From Candidatus Gottesmanbacteria bacterium RIFCSPHIGHO2_01_FULL_46_14 (GTDB lineage: Bacteria > Patescibacteriota > Microgenomatia > UBA10105 > UBA927): 27,104 nucleotides of DNA. The position numbers were made by a program, and so were the translations under genes. This document shows positions 7,029 through 13,763 of this stretch, piece by piece. Where the stretch lies: the NCBI GenBank assembly GCA_001780895.1, contig MFJJ01000031.1, positions 1 through 27,104 of the forward strand. Reading direction: 5' to 3'. The notes under the pieces are model-generated. The model saw nothing but the letters and a program-made list of their open reading frames with translations, was not told the origin of the DNA and did not search any database. Every line of letters starts with the position of its first letter. The stretch's first letter is position 1.

Positions 7029-7397
7029 TTATTCTCTGCTCTTTTTTACTATCGAAGAAAAGATCAAAAGCAACTCATGCGCTTCTTTCCAATATGTCCG
7101 ACACTCCTCTTTTCGGTTTTGGCTTGCCGCAGCAATCATTCGAAGCCAATGCAATGATTCTTTAGATTCTTTCTTACAAATACCGATTTTATGTTGAAAA
7201 TCTTTTTTGGATTCAGCCGCGTCTGCCTCCATGTAATTTGCCCCGATACTTGTTCCTGCTCTGATTAATTGAGTGATCAATGGGCTATTGATTGGATTTT
7301 GAGGTAACGATTGAGCAAATAAAATAATGTCAACGCCGAACTTTGAAGTTCGCTCTTCCAAATCGTATTTTTTTGGATTTTGAGCTTGATTTGGCAT
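7029..7397 (-). CDS. four-helix-bundle protein (23S rRNA-intervening-sequence protein family)
   Basis: 122 residues from MPNQAQNPKKYDLEERTSKFGVDIILFAQSLPQNPINSPL. The hallmark of the S23/four-helix-bundle family is the segment LITQLIRAGTSIGANYMEADAAESKKDFQHKIGICKKESKES followed by a W-x-x-x-I helix and an R-x-x-x-x-x-E-x-x-E-L-x-x-I-F end. Family members form pentameric helical bundles and were first seen in 23S rRNA intervening sequences; in many genomes they occur free-standing and repeatedly. Function is not established. Here it separates rpmE from prfA and has AT-rich repeats on both sides, with imperfect inverted similarity. This suggests it arrived as a small mobile unit. The start at 7397 was chosen because an upstream extension would run into rpmE in another frame. 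Confidence 0.85.
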   Translation of the reverse strand: MPNQAQNPKKYDLEERTSKFGVDIILFAQSLPQNPINSPLITQLIRAGTSIGANYMEADAAESKKDFQHKIGICKKESKESLHWLRMIAAASQNRKEECRTYWKEAHELLLIFSSIVKKSRE

Positions 7398-7426
7398 TGG
7401 TAATTTGACATTTAGATTTGTCGTAG

Positions 7427-7738
7427 CTACTTCATTCCCATCAACATTTCCTTGAGGCTCTTGGGAGCATTGGCGCGGGCGACTTCCTTTTCTTTCTTTT
7501 TCTTTTTTTTGTCCGCAAGAACGGTCGCTACTGCGGCAGCTGATTTTTGCTTCTGTTGGAATTTCTCCACGCGTCCCAACGTGTCTACAAATTTCATCTC
7601 TCCGGTGAAAAACGGGTGGCATTTCGCGCAGATATCGACTTTAATTTCGCGTTTGGTCGCACCAACATTAAACGTGTTCCCACACGCACAGTAGACGGTT
7701 GCATCATCAAACCACTGCGGGTGAATGTCTGATTTCAT
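7427..7738 (-). CDS. rpmE: 50S ribosomal protein bL31
   Basis: 103 residues starting MKSDIHPQWFDDATVYCACGNTFNVGATKREIKVDICAKCHPFFTGEMKFVDTLGRVEKF. The CxC and CxxC cysteines (CAC, CAKC) mark the zinc-containing form of bL31, and HPFFTG--K-VDT-GRVE-F is diagnostic. A Lys/Ala-rich C-terminal extension (DKKKKKKEKEVARANAPKSLKEMLMGMK) is longer than in the standard protein, as is common in this lineage. An earlier ATG (7765) would add nine residues not found in the family. The four-helix-bundle gene starts 29 bp after its stop. Confidence 0.95.
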   Translation of the reverse strand: MKSDIHPQWFDDATVYCACGNTFNVGATKREIKVDICAKCHPFFTGEMKFVDTLGRVEKFQQKQKSAAAVATVLADKKKKKKEKEVARANAPKSLKEMLMGMK

Positions 7739-7824
7739 GCACGAAGTATACCACACTGTTTGCATTTTGGGTAAAGAGAGCGTAGAATCAGTCTTTATCG
7801 CATTCAGGAAGGGGGTGTGTGGAA

Positions 7825-8100
7825 ATGTTATTCGAGCAAGACAAGATTGCTAACGGAGGAAAATTTGAATCAGTTCAGCCAGGAGAGGAATATACGCATG
7901 TACAGAAAGTATGTGGTTCAACGGGTTGCAATTGGACTGGGGGGATCGTTGGGAAAAATGACGCCGGAGGTCTGGTCGAAGCGTCAGAAGAGTGGGATAC
8001 ACATGTGGCATCGACTCAAGAAGTGACTTATAACGAAAGTGGAAAAGTAGCCTCACGTATTTGGCATGTATGTTACGATCAGCATTATAATCAAGCTTAG
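7825..8100 (+). CDS. small unknown protein with paired cysteines
   Basis: 91 residues beginning MLFEQDKIANGGKFESVQPGEEYTHVQKVCGSTGCNWTGG and ending with HVCYDQHYNQA. I do not recognise a family. The motif YTHVQKVCGSTGCNWTG, plus a later HVC and HxxxH-like spacing, could hold a metal, and the protein is acidic and small. AGGAAGGGGG at 7807-7816 is a good ribosome binding site for ATG 7825 (GTG 7819 is possible but too close). The stop overlaps the convergent EamA gene by three bases. The better supported frame is this one; an overlapping shorter frame at 7817-8026 looks like a shadow. Confidence 0.6.
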   Translation: MLFEQDKIANGGKFESVQPGEEYTHVQKVCGSTGCNWTGGIVGKNDAGGLVEASEEWDTHVASTQEVTYNESGKVASRIWHVCYDQHYNQA

Positions 8101-9008
8101 TTTTGACGCTTTTTGCGCTCGGCTATCACTACTCCTAGGGCTATAACTACTGCTCCTGCGATGAAACCAGGAGTAATCGTTTCCCCCAGCCAAAAGATAG
8201 CAAGTGGCGTGGCCCAGATGGGGTAGAGATAGGTAAATACCGAGACCTCGCTAATTTCAATCGCTTTTTGTCCTTTATGCCAAAGAGTATAGGCCAAAGT
8301 ACCGGAGAGGAGCGCCATAAACCAGACGCCCAAGTGCGCCGAGAGTGGCGCAGTTACAATGGTAGAGATGATTTCCGGGAGACTGTGGTAATAGAGGGCA
8401 ATCGGCGCGATGGTGATACATCCGATGAGGAATGAGATATGGGTGAGCGCCGAGGGGCTCGTGTGGTTGCGAAGGATAAGTTTGCCCTGGACAGCCAGGA
8501 CAACGCCGACCAGAAGCGAAGTGACAACCAGGAGATTTCCTTCGATCGAGGTGACGAACGCGCCTCTGTTGCCGTCAAAGATCGGTTCTACAATAGTGAC
8601 GACGGTGCCAATAAACGCAATTGAAAGTCCGACTCGTTCGTATTTTGTGACCCGTTCGTGGAGGAAAAACACGCCGGCGATCGCCACAAACACCGGTCCT
8701 GCTGCGGAAAGAAGCGTACCCGTGAGAGCCGTCGTTTTATCAAAGCCAAGAAACAGAAGTCCCAAGCTGACCGTTGAGGTAAGAAGACCGTAGATAAATA
8801 CATTGACCGTCTCGCCGGTTTTTTTAGGTAACCTCGGTCGATGAAATCCGAATGCAATAAGGGCAACAACCGCGCTTAACGCGAATCGGTAGGTGAGAAA
8901 GATAAGCGGCGGAAAGTTCCCGAGGGTAAACTTAATGACCGGTCCGGCCACTCCCCAGATGATGGAGACGATAAGTAATAGGATGTACGCAGACAGGCGA
9001 CGATTCAT
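8097..9008 (-). CDS. EamA/DMT-family transporter
   Basis: 303 residues, almost wholly hydrophobic, with about ten transmembrane segments in two tandem EamA repeats. The first starts SAYILLLIVSIIWGVAGPVIKFTLGNFPPL (the classic EamA opening IWGxxxPxxK). The second covers about residues 160-295 and ends WATPLAIFWLGETITPGFIAGAVVIALGVVIAE, the standard DMT finish. The family exports or imports amino acids and other small metabolites; the substrate is not evident. It is the last gene behind the T-box leader, 38 bp after hisS. That raises the possibility of histidine or peptide-derived amino acid transport, but an 11-bp hairpin in the gap could also separate its control. Confidence 0.9.
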   Translation of the reverse strand: MNRRLSAYILLLIVSIIWGVAGPVIKFTLGNFPPLIFLTYRFALSAVVALIAFGFHRPRLPKKTGETVNVFIYGLLTSTVSLGLLFLGFDKTTALTGTLLSAAGPVFVAIAGVFFLHERVTKYERVGLSIAFIGTVVTIVEPIFDGNRGAFVTSIEGNLLVVTSLLVGVVLAVQGKLILRNHTSPSALTHISFLIGCITIAPIALYYHSLPEIISTIVTAPLSAHLGVWFMALLSGTLAYTLWHKGQKAIEISEVSVFTYLYPIWATPLAIFWLGETITPGFIAGAVVIALGVVIAERKKRQN

Positions 9009-9014
9009 GGTTAT

Positions 9015-9040
9015 GTTACTATGTTTTAGAACATAGTAAC
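9015..9040. repeat. perfect 11-bp inverted repeat between hisS and the EamA gene
   Basis: GTTACTATGTT, a four-base loop TTAG, then AACATAGTAAC. It occupies most of the 38-bp gap. Read on the operon strand, no T tract follows, so it is not a standard intrinsic terminator. It may be an operator, a processing/stability hairpin, or a weak attenuator for the transporter gene. Confidence 0.7.
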
Positions 9041-9046
9041 AAAGTA

Positions 9047-10246
9047 TTACGATGCCTTTAATTTTTGAATAACTTGATCTAGCGACAGGTCTTCTTGTTT
9101 TTTGATTTTCATGTTTTTAAGTTTTACTACCCTGCGTTTTTCTTCCTCCGAGCCTTGGATCACGACGTACGGGATGCCTTTTCTATCTGCATACTTGAGT
9201 TGTTTGTCGAGTTTGGCTGCAGGATCCGTATAGAGTTCTGTGTTAATTGCCGCTTCCCGTAGCTTTTTTGCAATAGCGATACTGTTTTCAAGCGAGAATA
9301 CTGTTACGAGCACTTGTGCACTCGTAGTAAGCTCGGGAATCAACTTAAATTGATCTGCAGCTTCAAGCGTCCGGTCAAAACCAAGGCCAAAGCCGGTCCC
9401 GGGAACTTTAACCCCCGCAATCGTTTCGATGAGTTTGTCAAAACGCTCGCCTCCCAACACCGATCCGCCGGTAAATCCCGGAATTTCTATTTCCCAGATT
9501 GGCCCAGTCGAGTAGGAGAAAGATCGTGCAATAGTCGGGTCAAACATATACCACGACGGATCAAATCCATACGACTTAAGATATTCTAGTATTGTATTGA
9601 TCGTATCATTGGGTTGTAAATCCTGTACGAGGGTAAGATATCGCTTGGCATCGCCGGTGCTAATACCTTTTTTTTCCATATCTTTGATAACCCCGTCTTC
9701 TCCGATTTTTTTTATTTTATCAATCGCGACGATTGCTTCGTAAGGGAGGCTGGTTAAGAGTTGTCTATCATTTATACGAGCGGTCGCTTGCGGGAAACCG
9801 ATTCTTTTATAAATATCGAGTGATAGCGCTATAATTTCGGCGTCAGCCAAAGGCGTTTCAAGTCCAAAGATGTCAGCGTCGCACTGGAGAAATTCCCGGT
9901 ATCTTCCTTTTTGAGGGTTTTCTGCCCGAAACGCGGGTTGAATTTGGTAGCGCTTGAATGGCATGGGGATTTGTTGGGCATACTGGCCGACGACCCGGCT
10001 GGCTGGAACGGTTTGATCGTACCGAAGGGCAACGTCCCGGCCTCCCGGATCTTTAAATTTGAAAAATAACTTTTCGTCCTCACCGATCTGACCGGCAAAA
10101 AGCTCGAGCGGTTCGAGTGTCGGCGTCTCCAGCGGATCATACCCCCATAATTCGAATACCCCGCTGATTTTTTCGCGAAGCCATTTGCGCTTCAGCGCTT
10201 CTTTGGGCAAGAAATCCCGAAATCCTTTGAGTGTTTGTGCTTTCAT
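9047..10246 (-). CDS. hisS: histidyl-tRNA synthetase
   Basis: 399 residues from MKAQTLKGFRDFLPKEALKRKWL, the normal HisRS opening (K-G-x-x-D). Class II motif 2 lies near residues 98-128: FKRYQIQPAFRAENPQKGRYREFLQCDADIFG. The histidine-specific loop is LGGERFDKLI (usually LxGGGRYDxL), and motif 3 is GTGFGLGFDRTLEAA. A C-terminal anticodon-binding domain of about 90 residues follows. An upstream ATG at 10282 would overlap the preceding gene and adds non-family residues; ATG 10246 overlaps the upstream stop in an ATGA, indicating coupled translation. It is the fourth gene of the T-box operon, and its product charges the tRNA the leader is predicted to sense. Confidence 0.96.
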   Translation of the reverse strand: MKAQTLKGFRDFLPKEALKRKWLREKISGVFELWGYDPLETPTLEPLELFAGQIGEDEKLFFKFKDPGGRDVALRYDQTVPASRVVGQYAQQIPMPFKRYQIQPAFRAENPQKGRYREFLQCDADIFGLETPLADAEIIALSLDIYKRIGFPQATARINDRQLLTSLPYEAIVAIDKIKKIGEDGVIKDMEKKGISTGDAKRYLTLVQDLQPNDTINTILEYLKSYGFDPSWYMFDPTIARSFSYSTGPIWEIEIPGFTGGSVLGGERFDKLIETIAGVKVPGTGFGLGFDRTLEAADQFKLIPELTTSAQVLVTVFSLENSIAIAKKLREAAINTELYTDPAAKLDKQLKYADRKGIPYVVIQGSEEEKRRVVKLKNMKIKKQEDLSLDQVIQKLKAS

Positions 10247-11205
10247 AATATGTTTATCACTGTTCCTTCCTTCATGATACACCGATTATCTATTGTTATG
10301 GTAGGCTTGAGAATCAAGCCGTCAGTATGAAAGGCGACATCATTTGTTCCGCCAAATGTACTATTTCTCCCAAATGCAATATGACAGGAACCAATCACTT
10401 TTTCAGCTTCAAGTATTTCCTGTGAAATGTGCGCTTTTGTATTTGTACCGATGCCAAACTCGCAGATTATGCGTGCTTTTGGTCCTGCCATTTGCAATCG
10501 TTTTTCAAACAAACGCGCTCCCGAACCTCCGCGAACGGTTTGTATGACCCCATTTATTAAAATGATGGTGATTGGTGCATCTAAGCGAATGGAAGCGATC
10601 GCGCCGTCAAAGACGATCGTGCCCTGAGCTGAATGTTCGATTGGCGCTATGAATGCCTCTCCGGCAGGCAAATTGATAAAGTTCCCGGCTTCTTTGCAGT
10701 AGCCGGTATCTGCAATTGCCTCTCGTCCTGCCATGGAAAATGTTACGTCAGTTCCCGCGCCACTGACGATATGAATAGTTGACCCTTCAGTAAGTAACGT
10801 TTGGAATTTTTTGGTAAGGGTAGATTGCGTGGGATAATCGACCGCCAGCGTTCTTCGGATCATATTCCTGCTAATCCCTGGCATACTGATAATTCTTGCT
10901 CCCTTAGCGCTTGCAGCAAGTCTCGCTTTGGTATGGGAGAGAGAATAAGCTGTGACAAGAAGTGAAATGTCGAAAGAGCACAGCGCGCGACGTATGGCAG
11001 TCGTGGGTTCTTGCCCGTTTTCTGTCATTCCAGAAACGCGCATGAGTCGAACGGTTTTGGTAAATGCCTTTGCCGTTTCATAAAAAATCAACGCTTCAAC
11101 TTCTTTTTTCTCGTCGGTGACAATGAGGACCGATTCATTTTCGCCAATTGCCAAACATTCCCGATATACCATCTGTGCGATAGTTTGTTCTTTTTTTGTA
11201 ATCAT
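10243..11205 (-). CDS. M29-like aminopeptidase / NicX-type metalloprotein (COG2309-like)
   Basis: 320 residues. The C-terminal half carries the M29 metal-ligand pattern: Glu183 in NLPAGEAFIAPIEHSAQGTIVFDG, Glu249 in ICEFGIGTN, Glu264/Glu267 in the following helix, His275 in HIAFGRN, and His293/Asp295 in NDVAFHTDG. M29 aminopeptidases (AmpS, aminopeptidase T) are usually about 410 residues; this is the short form. Because the ring-cleaving dioxygenase NicX shares this fold, peptidase activity is not certain. The family pairing with a DUF917-type protein immediately upstream (9 bp gap) suggests a shared small-molecule substrate. The stop overlaps the hisS start by 4 bp. Behind a His-specific T-box leader, release of histidine from peptides or conversion of an imidazole compound are both possible. 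Confidence 0.8.
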   Translation of the reverse strand: MITKKEQTIAQMVYRECLAIGENESVLIVTDEKKEVEALIFYETAKAFTKTVRLMRVSGMTENGQEPTTAIRRALCSFDISLLVTAYSLSHTKARLAASAKGARIISMPGISRNMIRRTLAVDYPTQSTLTKKFQTLLTEGSTIHIVSGAGTDVTFSMAGREAIADTGYCKEAGNFINLPAGEAFIAPIEHSAQGTIVFDGAIASIRLDAPITIILINGVIQTVRGGSGARLFEKRLQMAGPKARIICEFGIGTNTKAHISQEILEAEKVIGSCHIAFGRNSTFGGTNDVAFHTDGLILKPTITIDNRCIMKEGTVINIL

Positions 11206-11214
11206 AGCCGCATT

Positions 11215-12243
11215 CTACAAGAGCACTGGTTGAAACGGAAATCCAAATGTTTTTGGTGAGAATAACCATTTTCCTTTTTGCGTTCGCCAAAGTGGTACGC
11301 TTTTTATACCGAGGACGATGACCGGCATACCGATGCGCAGATTTTCATTGAATATTGGAACATATGCATTGTTTACGAGGACGAGTAAATCTGGACACGT
11401 GAGTGCCACTTTTTTGTTAATCCATAGGATGATGTTTTCGTTTTTTGCAAAGAGCCGGGCCGTTTGTCTGCCGTTTTGCATATCGATAAATTTTGAGGCG
11501 AATCCCTGTTGAGTAATCGGTTCAATTGCTCCAACGGTTCCTTGGTATATTTTTTCTGCACCAATATTTTTTAGATTGCTCGCTAGTAGCCCTTCTTGTA
11601 TCATGCGGCCAACACGAATTGCTTGGGATACTGTCCCTGGTGTTACTGAAACAAGAATAGACTTCTTGCTTAGGGGATAGCCAAAGACATACGCAAATCC
11701 ACCTGAGTCAGCGGCAAAAGACCGTAAAAATCGTTCCTCATCTTGATATGAACTTGTACGGGTAAGTGTTTTATATGCACCTTGAGCGTTGAAAACGACA
11801 AGCGGTGTTCTGGGGATAGAAAACAGAGTAATCGTTTCTAAAAACACTTCGGGTGATGATCTTCCTCCAACAATATCGGCATCTACGAGAGGCAGACGGA
11901 GCGATGAAGCCAGTTGTAACGAAACCGCAAGAGAAAGCGGGCCGATTTCTACGGGAACAATCGCACTAATCTTTTTTTTCAGAATGTTCCGGTAATATTT
12001 CAACATTTTGTTAAAAACATTCAGTGGAATTTTATCGCTTTTTAGTCCTCCAACCGGAAAGCCTGTGATACAAATGGCACCAGAAGGTAGTTCACTTGAC
12101 GATATCAGCGATGGCAATGCTTTATTCTTTGCAATTGAACGCATGATTTGTTTGGCTCTCTCGGGATTGCCGCCGCCGCCGGTACCGTAGAAAAGAGCGC
12201 CCGTTAGTAAAATGTCGATATTGGCTTGTGTTAGTGTTTTCAT
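11215..12243 (-). CDS. DUF917 family protein (S-methyl thiohydantoin desulfurase-like)
   Basis: 342 residues. The N-terminus MKTLTQANIDILLTGALFYGTGGGGNPERAKQIM has the DUF917 hallmark G-x-G-G-G-G-x-P. The central VPVEIGPLSLAVSLQLASSLRLPLVDADIVGGRSSPEV matches the family's E-x-G-x-x-x-x-x-x-x-A-A-x-x-x-x-x-P-x-V-D-A-D-x-x-G-R-A-x-P-E segment. Some DUF917 proteins are annotated as thiohydantoin desulfurases or as subunits beside hydantoinase-like enzymes. The reaction here is unknown. The gene starts one base after the stop of the unknown gene upstream and ends 9 bp before the M29-like gene, so the three are a tight unit. Known chemistry on imidazole/hydantoin rings would fit a histidine-linked operon, but that is inference. 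Confidence 0.8.
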   Translation of the reverse strand: MKTLTQANIDILLTGALFYGTGGGGNPERAKQIMRSIAKNKALPSLISSSELPSGAICITGFPVGGLKSDKIPLNVFNKMLKYYRNILKKKISAIVPVEIGPLSLAVSLQLASSLRLPLVDADIVGGRSSPEVFLETITLFSIPRTPLVVFNAQGAYKTLTRTSSYQDEERFLRSFAADSGGFAYVFGYPLSKKSILVSVTPGTVSQAIRVGRMIQEGLLASNLKNIGAEKIYQGTVGAIEPITQQGFASKFIDMQNGRQTARLFAKNENIILWINKKVALTCPDLLVLVNNAYVPIFNENLRIGMPVIVLGIKSVPLWRTQKGKWLFSPKTFGFPFQPVLL

Positions 12244-12244
12244 A

Positions 12245-13456
12245 TCAGTCTCCCAAGACAGTCGTTAAGATTATCGTGATTTGTTTTGCAATAGCTTGGA
12301 TGAGTGGTAAGGATTCTACGGCAAATCGTTCTTTTATGTTTTTCGCCTGTTCCTGTTTCTGTGATTTACCTTCCTCACTCGTTTTTATCAGGTTGCGCAC
12401 TTGATAATATTCTTCTTCAAGCCGAATGAGTGCACTCACTTGTTGGCGAGTCTCAGGGTTCCATAACCCCCAATTGACTGCTTCGGCAAATATGAGGGAG
12501 TTGCGCAGCGGAAATGGAAAGCGAGTAGTTGTTTCTTGCAGTGTATTTGTCCACTTGGTCACATTTTGTGTCGTTGGTACGTCGGTCCAAGGCAAGAGAC
12601 GGGTGCGCCGTTTTGACTGGTCACCGGTAACCGATTCCAAAAATCCAACGATACCCAGATTTGCGTTTGCCGAGCCTGGTTTGGCATAAGGATTGTCTTT
12701 AAGCCACTCAATAAAATCGTTATACGCGTTTTGCAAGGTAGCATCCGGAAATGTTCGGCTATCAACAAAATGAACAGCCGGTTCTACACAAACAACGGGA
12801 CAAGATGGTATGAGGCAAAGCGACGCGAGTAAGTCTGTCCAGATAGACGTATACATCATGACAATGGGAGCCGATTGGAGGCGTTCGAAGTTTGGGTTTC
12901 TTAATACATCATTTGCCATATATCGCACTGACTCGTTAATCCCTTTCTCTAAGATGGGATCGGAGGTATATCCCACGCGCAGATTGGGAGTCGTTCCAGT
13001 CGTCATCGCCAACCATCGTTCGATTCCTTTAATCGCCATCGTGGCCTGCTCTTGTAGTGCTTTTACGGGTAGTCCTGTAAGGCGGGAAAAGTTCGAATCT
13101 TCCACAATGACAAACGTAGTTTGATCGCGAACGCCTCCGACTGATTCAACGAGTTGGTCCATGCGAATTTGTTCTACCGCTTTTCTTGCTTCTCCGGTTT
13201 CTAAATCACCGGTAAAAATAGAGCATAATCCTCCTAGTATCACTTTGGGATCGGAAGGCAGTGCGGTGAGGCGTTCGGCCTTAACCGATGATGGCGCAAA
13301 CTGGGTAAGAAATGCGTCTCGTTCAATCGAACTTAATGTTTCCAAGCGAGCCGCATCCGCACCAATACGCCACGCAGCTTCCTCCCTGTTGCGCTTCTGC
13401 ATCGGATCGAATAAAGACTCTTCTATTCGTGATAATGATGGTTCAATTTCGCTCAT
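12245..13456 (-). CDS. unrecognised 403-residue protein, first gene of the T-box operon
   Basis: I do not recognise a family. The start is MSEIEPSLSRIEESLFDPMQ at 13456; the longer frame from 13507 begins inside the leader's terminator hairpin and is rejected. An alpha/beta core is suggested by strand-like stretches: TTFVIVEDSNF (after a DQT), APIVMMYTSIWTDLLASLCLIPSCPVVCVEPAVHFVD, and NANLGIVGFLESVTGD. A polar helical region near the C-terminus (RLEEEYYQVRNLIKTSEEGKSQKQEQ, continuing AKNIKERF) may form a coiled coil. The end is hydrophobic (PLIQAIAKQITIILTTVLGD). No signal peptide or membrane segment is clear. It is directly controlled by the T-box and abuts the DUF917 gene with a single-base gap, so it probably acts in the same process. 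CDPS-like or other HUP-fold enzymes were considered, without enough motif support. Confidence 0.75.
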   Translation of the reverse strand: MSEIEPSLSRIEESLFDPMQKRNREEAAWRIGADAARLETLSSIERDAFLTQFAPSSVKAERLTALPSDPKVILGGLCSIFTGDLETGEARKAVEQIRMDQLVESVGGVRDQTTFVIVEDSNFSRLTGLPVKALQEQATMAIKGIERWLAMTTGTTPNLRVGYTSDPILEKGINESVRYMANDVLRNPNFERLQSAPIVMMYTSIWTDLLASLCLIPSCPVVCVEPAVHFVDSRTFPDATLQNAYNDFIEWLKDNPYAKPGSANANLGIVGFLESVTGDQSKRRTRLLPWTDVPTTQNVTKWTNTLQETTTRFPFPLRNSLIFAEAVNWGLWNPETRQQVSALIRLEEEYYQVRNLIKTSEEGKSQKQEQAKNIKERFAVESLPLIQAIAKQITIILTTVLGD

Positions 13457-13470
13457 ATTTTTTTCCCAAC

Positions 13471-13527
13471 AAAAAACCTCCCGTTCGTTAGACACCACGA
13501 AAACCATGATGACTAAGGAACGAGAGG
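13471..13527 (-). terminator. intrinsic terminator of the T-box leader
   Basis: On the minus strand CCTCTCGTTC pairs with GAACGGGAGG over 10 bp. Inside it, TTAG pairs with CTAA and CATCA with TGGTG, closing a nine-base loop; TTTTTT follows directly. It is placed about 15 bp before the first gene's start codon. The whole 5' arm (CCTCTCGTTCC and the following TT) is also the 3' strand of the antiterminator, so the two folds exclude each other. Confidence 0.88.
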
Positions 13528-13547
13528 TAGTTCGACAAGCTCACTAC
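13527..13547. repeat. short palindromic repeat in the antiterminator loop
   Basis: GTAGT, then TCGACAAGCTC, then ACTAC. The core TTCGACAAGCTCAC resembles a short palindromic repeat I recall from many bacterial genomes. It makes a hairpin in the apical loop of the T-box antiterminator, a position where an insertion would be structurally tolerated. Confidence 0.55.
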
Positions 13548-13735
13548 GAGCCATCAAAAAAGGACCTCCCGCGGTCCCATCCTTCTTCCCCGATTCAATC
13601 GGGGCTCTCAGGTCGACTCCGCTAGGCTGACATCGACTGTTGGATTTTACGGTTCAACTTCCGTAAGGCATTTTGGCCTTCAGCATCGTGGATCGTGACT
13701 CCACTGATAGCGCTTTTTATTAACTTGTGAATAGT

Positions 13736-13763
13736 AGTATACCAAGAAAATCTATTTTGTCAA
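13736..13763 (-). promoter_or_regulatory. promoter of the T-box operon, overlapping the 3' end of the pepP-like gene
   Basis: On the minus strand, consensus TTGACA (13763-13758) is followed after 16 bp by TATACT (13741-13736), preceded by TGG as a partial extended -10. The -35 lies inside the last codons of the upstream peptidase gene. The start site would be near 13729, giving a leader of about 270 nt that contains the whole T-box. Confidence 0.8.

Larger units (their letters stand above)
13471..13729 (-). promoter_or_regulatory. T-box riboswitch, predicted tRNA-His specificity
   Basis: The leader contains AGGATGGGACCGCG (minus strand, 13583-13570), which matches the T-box consensus AGGGUGGNACCGCG except at one position. 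The antiterminator is textbook: helix A1 AAGGA (13584-13580) with TCCTT (13519-13515), a seven-base bulge UGGGACC (13579-13573), and helix A2 GCGGGAGG (13572-13565) with CCTCTCGT (13527-13520). Its 3' strand is the terminator's 5' arm. The hairpin CCCCGAT/ATCGGGG (13588-13604) occupies the Stem III position, and CCGTAA (13652-13647) resembles the F-box CCGUUA. UGGG pairs with a 3' end of C73-CCA; C73 is characteristic of bacterial tRNA-His, and hisS is in the operon. A short hairpin at 13688-13704 exposes CAC, a His codon, in a seven-base loop GTCACGA. I propose it as the specifier, though the canonical long Stem I motifs are not visible. Low charged tRNA-His should turn the operon on. Confidence 0.88.

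Noticed and set aside
8354..8793. Open frames of up to 127 residues on the plus strand opposite the EamA gene
   Set aside because: Shadows of the transporter gene; low-complexity Arg/Ser/Thr composition and no start signals.
12426..13124. Plus-strand open frames opposite the unknown 403-residue gene
   Set aside because: No ribosome binding sites or domain patterns, while the minus frame fits the operon spacing exactly.
13457..13507. N-terminal extension of the first T-box operon gene to an ATG at 13507
   Set aside because: The extra 17 codons lie inside the terminator hairpin and its T tract, so they are leader sequence.
13556..13584. A separate short terminator (GGACC/GGTCC plus six T) within the leader
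   Set aside because: The same bases form the T-box bulge and antiterminator helices; the longer hairpin at 13471-13527 is the better terminator, and this short stem may be only an alternative fold.
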